NCBI GenBank assembly: GCA_030829985.1
Contig: JAURNW010000019.1
Span: 25,279-89,278 of the forward strand
Direction: 5' to 3'
Origin: Gammaproteobacteria bacterium
GTDB taxonomy: Bacteria > Pseudomonadota > Gammaproteobacteria > Eutrophobiales > Eutrophobiaceae
DNA: 64,000 nt
The position numbers and the translations under genes were made by a program. Positions 35,259 to 44,237 of this stretch are shown piece by piece (the first letter of the stretch is position 1; every line of letters begins with the position of its first letter). The notes beneath the pieces were generated by a model that saw nothing but the letters and a program-made list of their open reading frames with translations, did no database searches and was not told the DNA's origin.

Positions 35259-35283
35259 TTCCTACCTGTTCTATTTTTAATCG

Positions 35284-36402
35284 TTATTGTAATACACTAA
35301 TATCACTTATCAGGCCCCAGGCCAGCCTATCAAGATCACCAAAGAAATTCTTGTCTTCACTACGCTTATTAAGCAATACCGCCCAGTTATAACCTTGTTC
35401 GGTGCGAACTAATATTGACGCTGAGCCAGGCAAAGACCCCATATGCCACCAGTTATTATATTGGTTCACATTCCACCCTAAGGCGTAATTTGAATTCTGT
35501 TTCGAGGCTGTAGTCATTAATTTGATACTCTCCATATTAAGGAGGTTCTTCCCACGCCCATCAACGCTCAGGGAAAAGTTTACTAAATCAATGGCATTCG
35601 CGATCCAGCCACCATGTGAATCCATTCTTTCAACCGAAAACCAATATGGATTTTCATCCGTATCAGAATAATAGCGTACCTGAAATAATGAGTTCGCCGG
35701 TTTTTTACTCCCTACGGAAAAACTTTTGGCACCTATTGGTATAAAAATATTCTTACGAACATAGTATTGATAGCCTATACCACCAAGCTTTTCAATCACC
35801 CGCCCTAAAACGCAGTAACCAAAGTTCGAATAAGCATACTCGGTTCCGGGTGTTTTTGTCAGACGCCTGTTCTTAAGTACCCAGCGGATTGTAGCTGCCT
35901 GTGATAACTCTGATTTGGCAAACATGGGATCATTTGTTTCATTAGACCATTCTTTTCCAGCTGTGTGTTCTAATAAATGACGAACAGTAATTTTTTCTAA
36001 TAGTTGATCCTCAACAGAATAATCATTGGCCAATATTCCGTCCTTACCAAAAACTTTATCATCCAGGCTTAATTTACCTTGTTCTCGTAATTTCATGATG
36101 GCGACAGCAGTAATGGGTTTACTGATACTGGCAATACGGAATTTATGCATAATATTAACCGGGATTTTCTTATCAAGATCAGCAAAGCCATAACCTTTGG
36201 CCAGTATAATATGCCCCTGTTTTGCTATTGCTATCGAAAGCCCGGGAATTTTATATTTATGCATGAACTGCATAATGGTCTGATCAATAAAATTCCGATC
36301 AGATTTATCCTGAAATATATTAATGGAAAAACTATCGTCTTCTGCGTAGACAAGCGAACAAGGACATAAAACCAGACTGAATAGACAATGAATTAATCTC
36401 AT
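35284..36402 (-). CDS. Exported serine hydrolase of the beta-lactamase class C family
   Basis: A signal peptide (MRLIHCLFSLVLCPCSLVYA) precedes the penicillin-binding-protein fold. The SxxK motif is S92-I-S-K95 and the Tyr-x-Asn motif is Y191-S-N193; a HMGSLPGSA segment replaces the third KTG box. This set is typical of esterases and D-aminopeptidases in the family rather than of true AmpC enzymes, so resistance is not implied. It lies in the middle of the tesA-hydrolase-rnd group on the minus strand. Confidence 0.87.
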   Translation of the reverse strand: MRLIHCLFSLVLCPCSLVYAEDDSFSINIFQDKSDRNFIDQTIMQFMHKYKIPGLSIAIAKQGHIILAKGYGFADLDKKIPVNIMHKFRIASISKPITAVAIMKLREQGKLSLDDKVFGKDGILANDYSVEDQLLEKITVRHLLEHTAGKEWSNETNDPMFAKSELSQAATIRWVLKNRRLTKTPGTEYAYSNFGYCVLGRVIEKLGGIGYQYYVRKNIFIPIGAKSFSVGSKKPANSLFQVRYYSDTDENPYWFSVERMDSHGGWIANAIDLVNFSLSVDGRGKNLLNMESIKLMTTASKQNSNYALGWNVNQYNNWWHMGSLPGSASILVRTEQGYNWAVLLNKRSEDKNFFGDLDRLAWGLISDISVLQ

Positions 36403-36428
36403 CTGGCTAATTTATTTAGTTATAAGAC

Positions 36429-37037
36429 TTACAATGCGCCCGAGTCTGTCAATACTGAATTAATCGTTTCAGCCATAACCCGATAACCCTGTTTGTTTGG
36501 ATGAACCGTATCAGATTTTAATGCGTTATCGCCCAAAACTTCAGGAATCAAGTCTTCAATGAACACGATGTCAGTTGATTCTGCAATTTTCTCATAGACT
36601 TCAAATGAAGATAAAAACAGACCCGGTTTTGGTACGCCTAACATAACAACCGGGATATCTCTGGCTCTGGCTAACTGAATCATCTTACGGATATTTTCTT
36701 CCATTTTGTTAATGTCTTTTTTACGTAACAGATCATTACCGCCATGGCACAAAATCAATAACTGAGGCTTGTGTATATCCAGAAGAGCAGGTAATCGATT
36801 CAAACCGGATTCAGATACCTCGCCAGAGATACCTGCGTTAATAACCTTACGCCCGGTTAATTGTTGTAGTACGACAGGATAACTTTCATCATCCTTAGCG
36901 CCGTTGCCATAAGTAAGGCTGTCACCAAATGCCAGAATAACGGCATCGCTGGATAATTTAGATAAAACCGGTGCGTCGCTTCCACATGCAGCAAGCAACA
37001 TTAATATAACAACACCACATAAGAACCTGGATTTCAT
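36429..37037 (-). CDS. tesA: SGNH lysophospholipase/arylesterase TesA, as a lipoprotein
   Basis: SGNH blocks are present: FGDSLTYG with Ser40, GISGEVSESGLNRL, CHGGNDLLR and DTVHPNKQGY with the catalytic Asp-His pair. The enzyme cleaves thioesters, lysophospholipids and aryl esters. Unlike E. coli TesA, which is soluble in the periplasm, this one has a lipobox LAAC (C18), so it should be anchored in a membrane. It is 26 bases upstream of the serine hydrolase gene. Confidence 0.92.
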   Translation of the reverse strand: MKSRFLCGVVILMLLAACGSDAPVLSKLSSDAVILAFGDSLTYGNGAKDDESYPVVLQQLTGRKVINAGISGEVSESGLNRLPALLDIHKPQLLILCHGGNDLLRKKDINKMEENIRKMIQLARARDIPVVMLGVPKPGLFLSSFEVYEKIAESTDIVFIEDLIPEVLGDNALKSDTVHPNKQGYRVMAETINSVLTDSGAL

Positions 37038-37049
37038 AATGGTCTGGAA

Positions 37050-37289
37050 TTAGTCCTCATTATTTTCATCTGTTTCTTTTTCATCAAATGCTTCAAGTTT
37101 TTTTCTGTAGGCAGCAATTTCTTTTTCAAAGTAACCGAGTTGCGTCTTTAATGATTCATTTTCACTTTTAAGCAATTCGATTTTTTCATTTGCTTCTTCC
37201 AATGTCATGTTCTCAGCACTGACCGCCGGGAAAGACAAAAAGAGCGTTAAACTGGTAACTAAAACCAGTAGCTTTTGTTCGACTCTCAT
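37050..37289 (-). CDS. Small periplasmic coiled-coil protein (79 aa)
   Basis: A signal peptide (LLVLVTSLTLFLSFPAVSA) is followed by a 45-residue coiled coil (TLEEANEKIELLKSENESLK and on) and an acidic tail. Such proteins resemble short Lpp- or YbgF-like trimers but no family is assigned. The frame is open further upstream to 37358, but AGGAG lies inside that extension and the ATG at 37289 gives a proper signal peptide. The start region reads ATGATATGA, a two-codon mini frame that overlaps the real ATG. It precedes tesA by 12 bases. Confidence 0.68.
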   Translation of the reverse strand: MRVEQKLLVLVTSLTLFLSFPAVSAENMTLEEANEKIELLKSENESLKTQLGYFEKEIAAYRKKLEAFDEKETDENNED

Positions 37290-37418
37290 ATCATTCAATC
37301 TCCTCAAGTTAATACATTTCATTGTAAAACATTCGTTGACCATTTTTTTTATATACATCGCGTCATTTTACGCATTCAATACAAATAAGATAATACTTAA
37401 AACAAATTTAAATATTAA

Positions 37419-37844
37419 TTATATTGATTTGAAACTAATCAAATCTGATTTATTTAGTTTTTCACGCACACTCTCTATCTCATCTTTCAAATAGGCTTTT
37501 GCCGGATATTTACCCCATATTGGCGCAGGCCAGGCAGGATCTGTTTTATAGCGGACAACATGGTGAACATGACATTGAGGAACAATATTACCCAATGCGG
37601 CAATATTCATTTTATCGCCTTTAAATATATCCATCAGGGATTTTGCCAATAATGAAGATTCCTTGATCACTTGCTCCTGATCTTCATTTGATAATTGGTA
37701 TAACTCACTAATATTTTCCCGGTCGGGGACTAGAATAAACCAGGGATAATTCGCATCCAGCATTAATAACAAATGACATAAAGGAAAACGTCCCAGAACC
37801 TGACAGTCATTCAGTAATTGTGGATGGATATCAGCCATCGGCAT
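37419..37844 (-). CDS. HIT-domain nucleotide hydrolase/transferase
   Basis: The histidine triad reads QCHVHHVVRY (H92, H94, H95) near the end of a 141-residue single-domain HIT protein. These enzymes hydrolyse or transfer nucleotide groups via the middle histidine. The fold also shows the WFILVPDRENI strand typical of the FHIT/HinT superfamily and a PAKAYLKDE tail. Its start overlaps the end of sprT by 14 bases. Confidence 0.88.
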   Translation of the reverse strand: MPMADIHPQLLNDCQVLGRFPLCHLLLMLDANYPWFILVPDRENISELYQLSNEDQEQVIKESSLLAKSLMDIFKGDKMNIAALGNIVPQCHVHHVVRYKTDPAWPAPIWGKYPAKAYLKDEIESVREKLNKSDLISFKSI

Positions 37845-38352
37845 TGACTAGCGTCTGCTTACAATGTCGGCAACTATAACGTACGCCTTTTAATACCCGG
37901 TTATGTCTAATCCGGGTTAACTGGTGTGTTCGACAAGAACAAGCATAAACAAATCGTTGGTAATGTCTGGTGGGAAGACCCTCAAGATCGAAACGACAGG
38001 TCACACTCGGATCAGCTTCAAGTAAAGCCATCACGTTTCGCCATTCTTTACCATGCGGCAATGTCGTTCTCATACCGTATAAAACATCAACAACATAATG
38101 TGCTACTTCATGTGGCACAGTTCCTGTCAGATTCTCGTGAAAATATCGGGCGAAGATATAGGGATTATAACGAATCATGCGTCGCTTTTTATTCACCTTG
38201 TACATACCGGCAGCCCTGCCCTTTAAATCAAACAATACAGGAATTGGATCAAAGGAAGATTCCAACAGCTTACTGGCTTGATCAAGACAGGCTTCCGTGG
38301 CAACGATGATCTGTTCTTGTTGATCTACATGAATTGGGGTGACTTCTAGCAT
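37831..38352 (-). CDS. sprT: SprT-family zinc metalloprotease-like protein
   Basis: The zinc site HEVAH is at residues 81-85, with the third ligand probably in HGKEW; a C-terminal zinc ribbon has CSC near CSCRTH and CRHC. Length (173 aa) and domain order match SprT, related to the DNA-protein crosslink protease SPRTN. Its bacterial role is not established. It overlaps the HIT gene by 14 bases. Confidence 0.9.
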   Translation of the reverse strand: MLEVTPIHVDQQEQIIVATEACLDQASKLLESSFDPIPVLFDLKGRAAGMYKVNKKRRMIRYNPYIFARYFHENLTGTVPHEVAHYVVDVLYGMRTTLPHGKEWRNVMALLEADPSVTCRFDLEGLPTRHYQRFVYACSCRTHQLTRIRHNRVLKGVRYSCRHCKQTLVNADG

Positions 38353-38486
38353 TAACCGAACTTTGCCACATCATTATGCATGCAGCAAACCTTTATCATA
38401 AGGCACATATACTAAAGATGGTTTTGGCAAGATCATCTGTTTATTGATGTTTTCCTTTCTGCAATCTTTATTCTAAACTCATCAGC

Positions 38487-39353
38487 ATGATCCTCTCTAT
38501 ACCCAAATCACTGTTATGGTTACCGGAATCCACTGTGAATACTTTGTTAGAACACTACGATTATCCCCATCCTGAGAAACCAGGAGAAATAATCAAAGGT
38601 TATGACAAGGAACACGCATTGAGAACCGCAAAAATGTGCGCCGCTGTTGCACAATACTTAGGTCATGATCAAGACATAATCCGCAATTACCAAACCGCTT
38701 GCCTACTGCACGACCTCGGCAGGGCTGGACTTGATCAAGAATTGTTTGGAGAGATCTGGACCTGGGCCAGACAACAGAATATACCAACACGTCCCGCTGA
38801 GTGGCGCGCTTGTCACCCGACAACACCTTATGGCGAAGAAACCGAAGCCTTTCTGGCGATGTACCAATCGCAATTACAACAGTTGGGAATCAATATGAAT
38901 AATTGGGCAAAGGAACAAGTCGAAATGCGCCTGGGATATGCGCGACGCTTCCGCCGTATACTTGGACAAATAATGCCCCAGCTGGAACAAGAGGGTATTG
39001 AATGGTTCGCATGGATGGAACAGATTATTTCCTATTATTACTACCCTGAGCAGCTGGACGATGCACCGGACTGGGTGCATGAGTTAGGAGAAATCCTCAC
39101 TGCTTGCGAACAACTGGAGGCCTATAGTAATCGTACACGCGGAAACGACTACTATGATCGAGACAATGAAAATTTTATCGATGCATTCAACTATCTGGAT
39201 AGCCTGAAAGAAAAAGGCCAAATCAGCGAAAAGGTTTTAAAGGCTGTTCGCGCTCTAACTGCGGAAGGGATATTTGACAACATACTGACAGAAGCACGTG
39301 GTACGAAATTGTCAGACAAGGAATCTGCTATTCTTCGATCATTAAATACTTAA
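38487..39353 (+). CDS. HD-domain protein
   Basis: Metal-binding residues of an HD phosphohydrolase are visible: H43 in DKEHALRTA, the HD pair in ACLLHDLGRAG (H75, D76), and a later EQLEAYSNRTRGNDYY that resembles the end of HD-GYP proteins. The middle insertion (WAREL-like and Tyr-rich ISYYYYPEQL) is unusual. The protein (288 aa) may hydrolyse nucleotides or phosphates; no cyclase or response-regulator domain is attached. YjbQ follows after 19 bases. Confidence 0.8.
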   Translation: MILSIPKSLLWLPESTVNTLLEHYDYPHPEKPGEIIKGYDKEHALRTAKMCAAVAQYLGHDQDIIRNYQTACLLHDLGRAGLDQELFGEIWTWARQQNIPTRPAEWRACHPTTPYGEETEAFLAMYQSQLQQLGINMNNWAKEQVEMRLGYARRFRRILGQIMPQLEQEGIEWFAWMEQIISYYYYPEQLDDAPDWVHELGEILTACEQLEAYSNRTRGNDYYDRDNENFIDAFNYLDSLKEKGQISEKVLKAVRALTAEGIFDNILTEARGTKLSDKESAILRSLNT

Positions 39354-39372
39354 ACTCAATAGACAAAATAAA

Positions 39373-39795
39373 ATGAGCGTAATCACACAACAATTTTCAC
39401 TCGACATGCAAGGTGCGAGTCAAATTGAGAACGTCACTGCAAAGATACAAGACTATGTTAAAGAGTCGGAACTTACTGCTGGTATTGTCACACTCTTCAT
39501 CAAACACACAACCGCATCGATCATGATCTTTGAAGATGAACCCGGTTTACGTGCTGACACAAAAGATATCTGGGATACATTAATCCCGGCTAAACCTGAA
39601 TGGCAACACAACACGCGTAATCCGGGAGAGACAAATGGACACAGCCATTTACGTGGGCAAATACAAGGACAGTCGCTAACTATCCCGTTTACTGAACAAA
39701 CTTTAATGCTGGGTACCTGGCAACAAATCGTCGTGATTGATTTTGATAGCTGTGCCCGCACCAGAGAGATCGTCGTCCAGATTATTGGTGAGTAG
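39373..39795 (+). CDS. YjbQ-family protein (secondary thiamine-phosphate synthase-like)
   Basis: The family blocks are intact in 140 residues: GIVTLFIKHTTASIMIFEDEP, then NGHSHLRGQIQGQSLTIPF and the C-terminal TWQQIVVIDFDSCAR. YjbQ proteins are small trimers, some with weak thiamine-phosphate synthase activity; the true role is uncertain. Presumed conserved His residues are in KHTTAS and GHSHLRG. The gene follows the HD gene by 19 bases. Confidence 0.93.
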   Translation: MSVITQQFSLDMQGASQIENVTAKIQDYVKESELTAGIVTLFIKHTTASIMIFEDEPGLRADTKDIWDTLIPAKPEWQHNTRNPGETNGHSHLRGQIQGQSLTIPFTEQTLMLGTWQQIVVIDFDSCARTREIVVQIIGE

Positions 39796-39903
39796 ATAAT
39801 AAAATTATGGTATCAATCAACCTATGATACTGACTGCTACCGACCTGAAAATAATGTATTCAAATAACAAACGCGTGCTAAACATTTACATTGACTGATA
39901 CAC

Positions 39904-40362
39904 ATGAAAGCAACCTCGTATTTTCTAATTCTTCTGCTTGCAACTTTTTCAGGTAATAAACTTATTGGTATTGCCTCAGTATATCTATGGGTATTTATTC
40001 TAGGTAATATAGGAACGCCATCGTCACTTGTTTCAACCATTGTTGCCTATACTTTTTATATCATTTCCTGGGTTTTTGTACCGTTTTTAGTGTTTCGAAT
40101 TTATTTGTGTATACAACATAAACAGTTTCTTATTCCTGTGCAGTACACGGGTGGCTTATATAGGGCTGGCATTATTGCGATTATGTTATTCTGCCTGACT
40201 TTTCTTGCTGCATTTTTAATTGCAATGGGGCTTCCTGGAAAAATATCTGGCATTCCTATGGTAATGCTTCTCCTGACCACAGGATTAATATCTATCGTTG
40301 TAACACTTCGTTGTGAAGTGCCATCAGTGCGTAGTTTTTTACACAACCATCCTTTTAAATAG
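39904..40362 (+). CDS. Hypothetical inner-membrane protein (152 aa)
   Basis: Four hydrophobic segments are visible, beginning YFLILLLATFSG and ending MLLLTTGLISIVVTL. No recognised family and no charged active-site motif. The last residues (CEVPSVRSFLHNHPFK) are probably cytoplasmic. It stands alone before the convergent CDF transporter. Confidence 0.55.
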   Translation: MKATSYFLILLLATFSGNKLIGIASVYLWVFILGNIGTPSSLVSTIVAYTFYIISWVFVPFLVFRIYLCIQHKQFLIPVQYTGGLYRAGIIAIMLFCLTFLAAFLIAMGLPGKISGIPMVMLLLTTGLISIVVTLRCEVPSVRSFLHNHPFK

Positions 40363-40483
40363 ATAATTCCGAAATTAGATAAGAAAACTCCTTGCAGAAG
40401 AAGTGTAAAAGACCTGTTGTCCAGAATAGGATCAGCTTCGATTAAACTTATAAGCCACTTAAAAACCTACGATAAACAATACA

Positions 40484-41368
40484 TCAGCTATTATTAAACG
40501 GTTCAATGTGTATGAATGCATCAGCAACATGAAACTGTTTTTCAATCAACAATTCAACCTTGTCTGCAATATCATGCGACTCTTCAGTAATCATTTCAGG
40601 ATTAACCGATATAACAATATCAATAGCAATTTCGGAACCAACCCAACGCGAACGTATACGCCCCACTTCCTTAACACCATGAATTGTCATGACAGCACGC
40701 TGAACATCTTCAGGATCGATTGCATACTCATCGACGAGCACGGGAAGAGCACTTTTAAATAAACGATAAGCAAGATATAACACTAAACCAGCGATACCCA
40801 GTGCACATAATCGATCAAGTATTAAGAAACCCATGCTCGATAATTGCCAACCGACTATGACAACGACTGTGGTTAATACATCAGCAAAAGTATGTGTGGC
40901 ATCAGCCAACATAATGCCTGATTTTAAACGCCGCGCCCAATAACGCTGCCAACTTGCAAGGCCTGTATTCGCAACTAATACACCCACCATCAAACCGAGC
41001 TCCCAGCTACTGCTAACAATCTCCGTGGTCTCTCGGGTAAATGCACTTTTAGCAATCTCTAGGGCCATAACAGCAAGCAATGTCGCCAGACCAAACACTG
41101 CCAGTGTTTCAAATTTGCGATGACCGTAAGGATGTTCACGATCTGCAGGCAAAGCTGACATTCGAATGACAATCCACGCCACAACATTATTTGCAATATC
41201 GGTCAGGGAGTGAACGGCGTCTGCAATAATAGCAAGAGAGCCGGTAGATAAACCCACAAGCAACTTGACAATAAGCACTAGTAAGTTTGCACTACCCTCT
41301 ATAACAATGATGCGTTGAATCTTTCTGTCACGATCAGAATATTTAATTTGAATGGATTCGCTATTCAT
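40484..41368 (-). CDS. Cation diffusion facilitator (CDF) metal efflux transporter
   Basis: The 294-residue protein has the CDF architecture: about six membrane helices and a C-terminal ferredoxin-like domain. Metal-site residues are seen in AIIADAVHSLTDIANN (D-x-x-H-x-x-x-D) and in MLADATHTFADVLTT. The PYGHRKFETLA motif is typical of the zinc/iron/manganese clade. The metal cannot be fixed from sequence. Probable role: proton-coupled export of divalent cations. Confidence 0.92.
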   Translation of the reverse strand: MNSESIQIKYSDRDRKIQRIIVIEGSANLLVLIVKLLVGLSTGSLAIIADAVHSLTDIANNVVAWIVIRMSALPADREHPYGHRKFETLAVFGLATLLAVMALEIAKSAFTRETTEIVSSSWELGLMVGVLVANTGLASWQRYWARRLKSGIMLADATHTFADVLTTVVVIVGWQLSSMGFLILDRLCALGIAGLVLYLAYRLFKSALPVLVDEYAIDPEDVQRAVMTIHGVKEVGRIRSRWVGSEIAIDIVISVNPEMITEESHDIADKVELLIEKQFHVADAFIHIEPFNNS

Positions 41369-41432
41369 TGTTGATTTGATTAAATCAGGACGAATCAGTC
41401 AATATAACTAATCCGTTAAACTCCGAACAAAA

Positions 41433-42329
41433 TTAACGATGTTCGATATATTCTTTGCATTGCGTGGTAAATATTCGAACACTATCGGGAATTGGAACAC
41501 GTAAGGTAGCGAGTTTAATGAGGATAGCACCACCCTCTTTAATCAGTCGATAGGCCTCCATATATTGTTCATCTTCCCTATCATTTTTATCGATAAGTAA
41601 ATCCAACAATCCCTCTTCGTACTCTTCTTTTGCAGCTATATAACGTGGCCAGACATCAAACATGACAGGATCGTTTCGTATCGTCTCACAGGTCATCTTG
41701 GCCATAACAGCCAGTTCCAGAATCTTGTCAGTGAGCCCGGAAAAAGCGTCAAAGTGTTCAATAATGGTACAAATGGAATTTGAGACCGCATCGATCTCGG
41801 ACATAGTTTGAGATATTTTGATGTAACGACTTTGGAAGAAATCTTCAATGGGCATAGAGAAAACCTTAAACGGTTCACCCCAGAGTTCATCTACCCCTTC
41901 ACCACCATCAGCAAGTTTTATATGCTTGCCTAAGGACAGTGCCTCGATAAAACATCTGCCACATTCACGAAGGAGCTCATTGCTGGTCTCTATTTTCACA
42001 CCGGCATCTTCAAGATCAACAATTGCTGTCAATATTTGTCGACCACGATTAAGTAAGGAACCTGCCAACATGGCTCCTTTCACGCGCTTCCTCGCAGGAT
42101 CCTGTTCGGATTCATAAATAGTACGAATCTCGTCGAGCCGATTACTCGGAGTATTTATACCCTGTTCAACATGATGAAATACCCGACGAGTCAACTGATC
42201 AATCATCTGTTTCTTGTCAGCATAGCTATCCTTGTGCAAGTGATAGCTTCTGATCCAGTAACCGTCATAATAGACACACGGTTTACCGTCAATATCCCGG
42301 GTCGTACCATTTTTTACTTCATTTAACAT
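41433..42329 (-). CDS. Conserved hypothetical protein (298 aa)
   Basis: Not recognised. It begins with a Gly/Tyr-rich stretch (DGKPCVYYDGYWIRSYHLHK) and is otherwise helical and acidic, without a signal peptide or membrane segment. The repeated helical pattern may be a partner-binding domain. It is preceded on its strand by AT-rich DNA and followed by the CDF gene after 64 bases, but a shared transcript is only possible. Confidence 0.6.
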   Translation of the reverse strand: MLNEVKNGTTRDIDGKPCVYYDGYWIRSYHLHKDSYADKKQMIDQLTRRVFHHVEQGINTPSNRLDEIRTIYESEQDPARKRVKGAMLAGSLLNRGRQILTAIVDLEDAGVKIETSNELLRECGRCFIEALSLGKHIKLADGGEGVDELWGEPFKVFSMPIEDFFQSRYIKISQTMSEIDAVSNSICTIIEHFDAFSGLTDKILELAVMAKMTCETIRNDPVMFDVWPRYIAAKEEYEEGLLDLLIDKNDREDEQYMEAYRLIKEGGAILIKLATLRVPIPDSVRIFTTQCKEYIEHR

Positions 42330-42573
42330 ATCAAATTTGCCGCAAATTCATTAATTGAAAATAATAGGTTTAAAAACTTTATATTGTAGTACTTCTCTAC
42401 CCGTACTTACACCCAAAAATATCAGGATAGTTGTTATGCGTGAAGATTTATCAACCAGTGCTCGATTTTCCCTGCTAACTATAAGATAGGATGTAAATCA
42501 ATCAAATGACAGATCTATTTTGAGTATGATTTTGCTGTATTCATGGTTTCGAAATCGCTATGCTTAAACTGAA

Positions 42574-43068
42574 ATGACACACCATATTAAACAACTGGAC
42601 CGAATTGCCGGTAACACGATCATACAGTTTACTAACGTTGATCCGGCTAAATTAAAGGTCGATGCAGTTGTCGAGGAACAAGATACCAATCTTTTACTTG
42701 GCAAAGCACCGGTCATCATGGAAACCGTTGAAAGTTTTTCAGCCATGGTCGAGCAAATGGAGCAACAAATTCGGGAGATACCCGGTAGTGTTATTGTAAA
42801 AAAATCAAAACCTAAACGTTTAATTGCTATTGTATATGATGTTGACCACACCCCTATTTGTGAAGAAGCATGGGTCAAGGAAGTTATGCAAAAGATCTTT
42901 TCAGAATGTTACAAATACAAGATTAATGTAATTGCCATGCCATTGTTAGGGACGACTTATGGCAAATTAACGGATGAAACTATCATTCAATTACTACAGG
43001 AAATACTATTAAAAAACCGACATCACAATCCGAAAAAAATATTTATCTATGAAAAACAGGAAGATTAA
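42574..43068 (+). CDS. Diverged macro-domain-like protein
   Basis: The fold pattern of a macro domain can be followed: VDAVVEEQDTNLLLGKAPVI in place of VDAIVNAANxxLxxGGG, then GSVIVKKSKPKRLIAIVYD, and INVIAMPLLGTTYGK in place of the usual IAFPxIGTG phosphate loop. The NAAN motif is lost, so ADP-ribose binding may be altered. No second domain. The function is therefore inferred from fold only. It converges on the EamA gene with eight bases between. Confidence 0.65.
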   Translation: MTHHIKQLDRIAGNTIIQFTNVDPAKLKVDAVVEEQDTNLLLGKAPVIMETVESFSAMVEQMEQQIREIPGSVIVKKSKPKRLIAIVYDVDHTPICEEAWVKEVMQKIFSECYKYKINVIAMPLLGTTYGKLTDETIIQLLQEILLKNRHHNPKKIFIYEKQED

Positions 43069-43076
43069 TTTCTGTT

Positions 43077-43985
43077 TTATACAGCATCAACGCCATGCTG
43101 ATTACCCAAAGCATGTGAACGCACCGCAAAACCAAGCCCGGCAAACACAATTATCACACCCACAATAAAATTAAGTTTAATCACCTCACCCAGAAAAAGA
43201 TAACCCAACACAATGGCAGTAATAGGATTCAATGTAACGAATACAGTAGTGAAGGTTGCCGTACTCTTATTTAAAACCCAATTAAGCAGAAAGAAAGCAA
43301 GTCCACCTGCCACCACGCCAAGATAAACCATTAATCCCATTTGCATCGAAGTTAACTGACCCACATGTATATCAATGCCATTAGAGACGCTAAATGGCAA
43401 TAAACAAAAACAACCCGTCAACATCGCCAATGGTGTTACTGTAGAAGCTGGCACCACCTGTAAAACCTTTCTGGCAAAGGTGGCATAAATCGCTCCAATA
43501 ATTGCGGTAAACAGCATAATTATTTCGCCCTTGAACAAAACATCATGCTCGGAAAACATCATTAACTTGTCAGATAGTGCAACCGTCAGACCCAGAAAGG
43601 TAAGTACAATAGCGGTTAGAGACGTTTTATTAATTGCTTCATGTCCAATAAGTTTACCAATTAACATTGTCCAGATTGGCATCGTCGCCAGAACCAGTGA
43701 ACCACGTGCCGCACTGGTATAGACAAAGCCCCAGGAAAACATAAAAGGAAACAAGGCGAAAAATAGTGCACCGAGACCCGCTATCTTAAGCAATAACAAC
43801 CTTGTTAATTTTGATGTTCGAAATAGAAAAAATAGCGGTAGCATGGCAAAGCCACCAAATAAATAACGCATAAAAGCAATCTCAACCGGATCAAGTACGC
43901 TGACTAAATAGCGCGTGATTACAGACGCCGTGCCGGTCAATATATGGCAACACATTATTGCCAGAGTTACACGCCAGGCGGTCAT
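43077..43985 (-). CDS. EamA/DMT-family inner-membrane transporter
   Basis: About ten membrane helices in two EamA repeats occupy 302 residues. Typical blocks are VEIAFMRYLFGGFAMLPLFF and FVTLNPITAIVLGYLFLGEV. Substrate unknown; family members often export amino acids or related metabolites. It is a different clade from the transporter at 24.7-25.6 kb, with little sequence resemblance. It is convergent with the macro-like gene. Confidence 0.9.
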   Translation of the reverse strand: MTAWRVTLAIMCCHILTGTASVITRYLVSVLDPVEIAFMRYLFGGFAMLPLFFLFRTSKLTRLLLLKIAGLGALFFALFPFMFSWGFVYTSAARGSLVLATMPIWTMLIGKLIGHEAINKTSLTAIVLTFLGLTVALSDKLMMFSEHDVLFKGEIIMLFTAIIGAIYATFARKVLQVVPASTVTPLAMLTGCFCLLPFSVSNGIDIHVGQLTSMQMGLMVYLGVVAGGLAFFLLNWVLNKSTATFTTVFVTLNPITAIVLGYLFLGEVIKLNFIVGVIIVFAGLGFAVRSHALGNQHGVDAV

Positions 43986-44237
43986 CAGGCAGCGCCCATC
44001 TTTTTATATGTGCATTTGTACTTGTTCATAACTGACAATAATAACTTATAAATACCGGAAATATCTTTATCTGAGTTAGTTTTTGGTTCGAATTAAAGAT
44101 TGCCTGACCAGATCAGATGATGGCTGTGAAAGCACAAACATTTAAATTCCTGCTACTTGGATGTACTCTTGTGTGAAAAAAAAATGCTAATTCAATCTGA
44201 TTATTATTTTTAAAATAAATAGCGCTAACACGAAATC

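Noticed and set aside
35284..36402. Beta-lactam resistance gene
   Set aside because: The third box is not KTG and the context (tesA, rnd) suggests an esterase or peptidase of the same fold.
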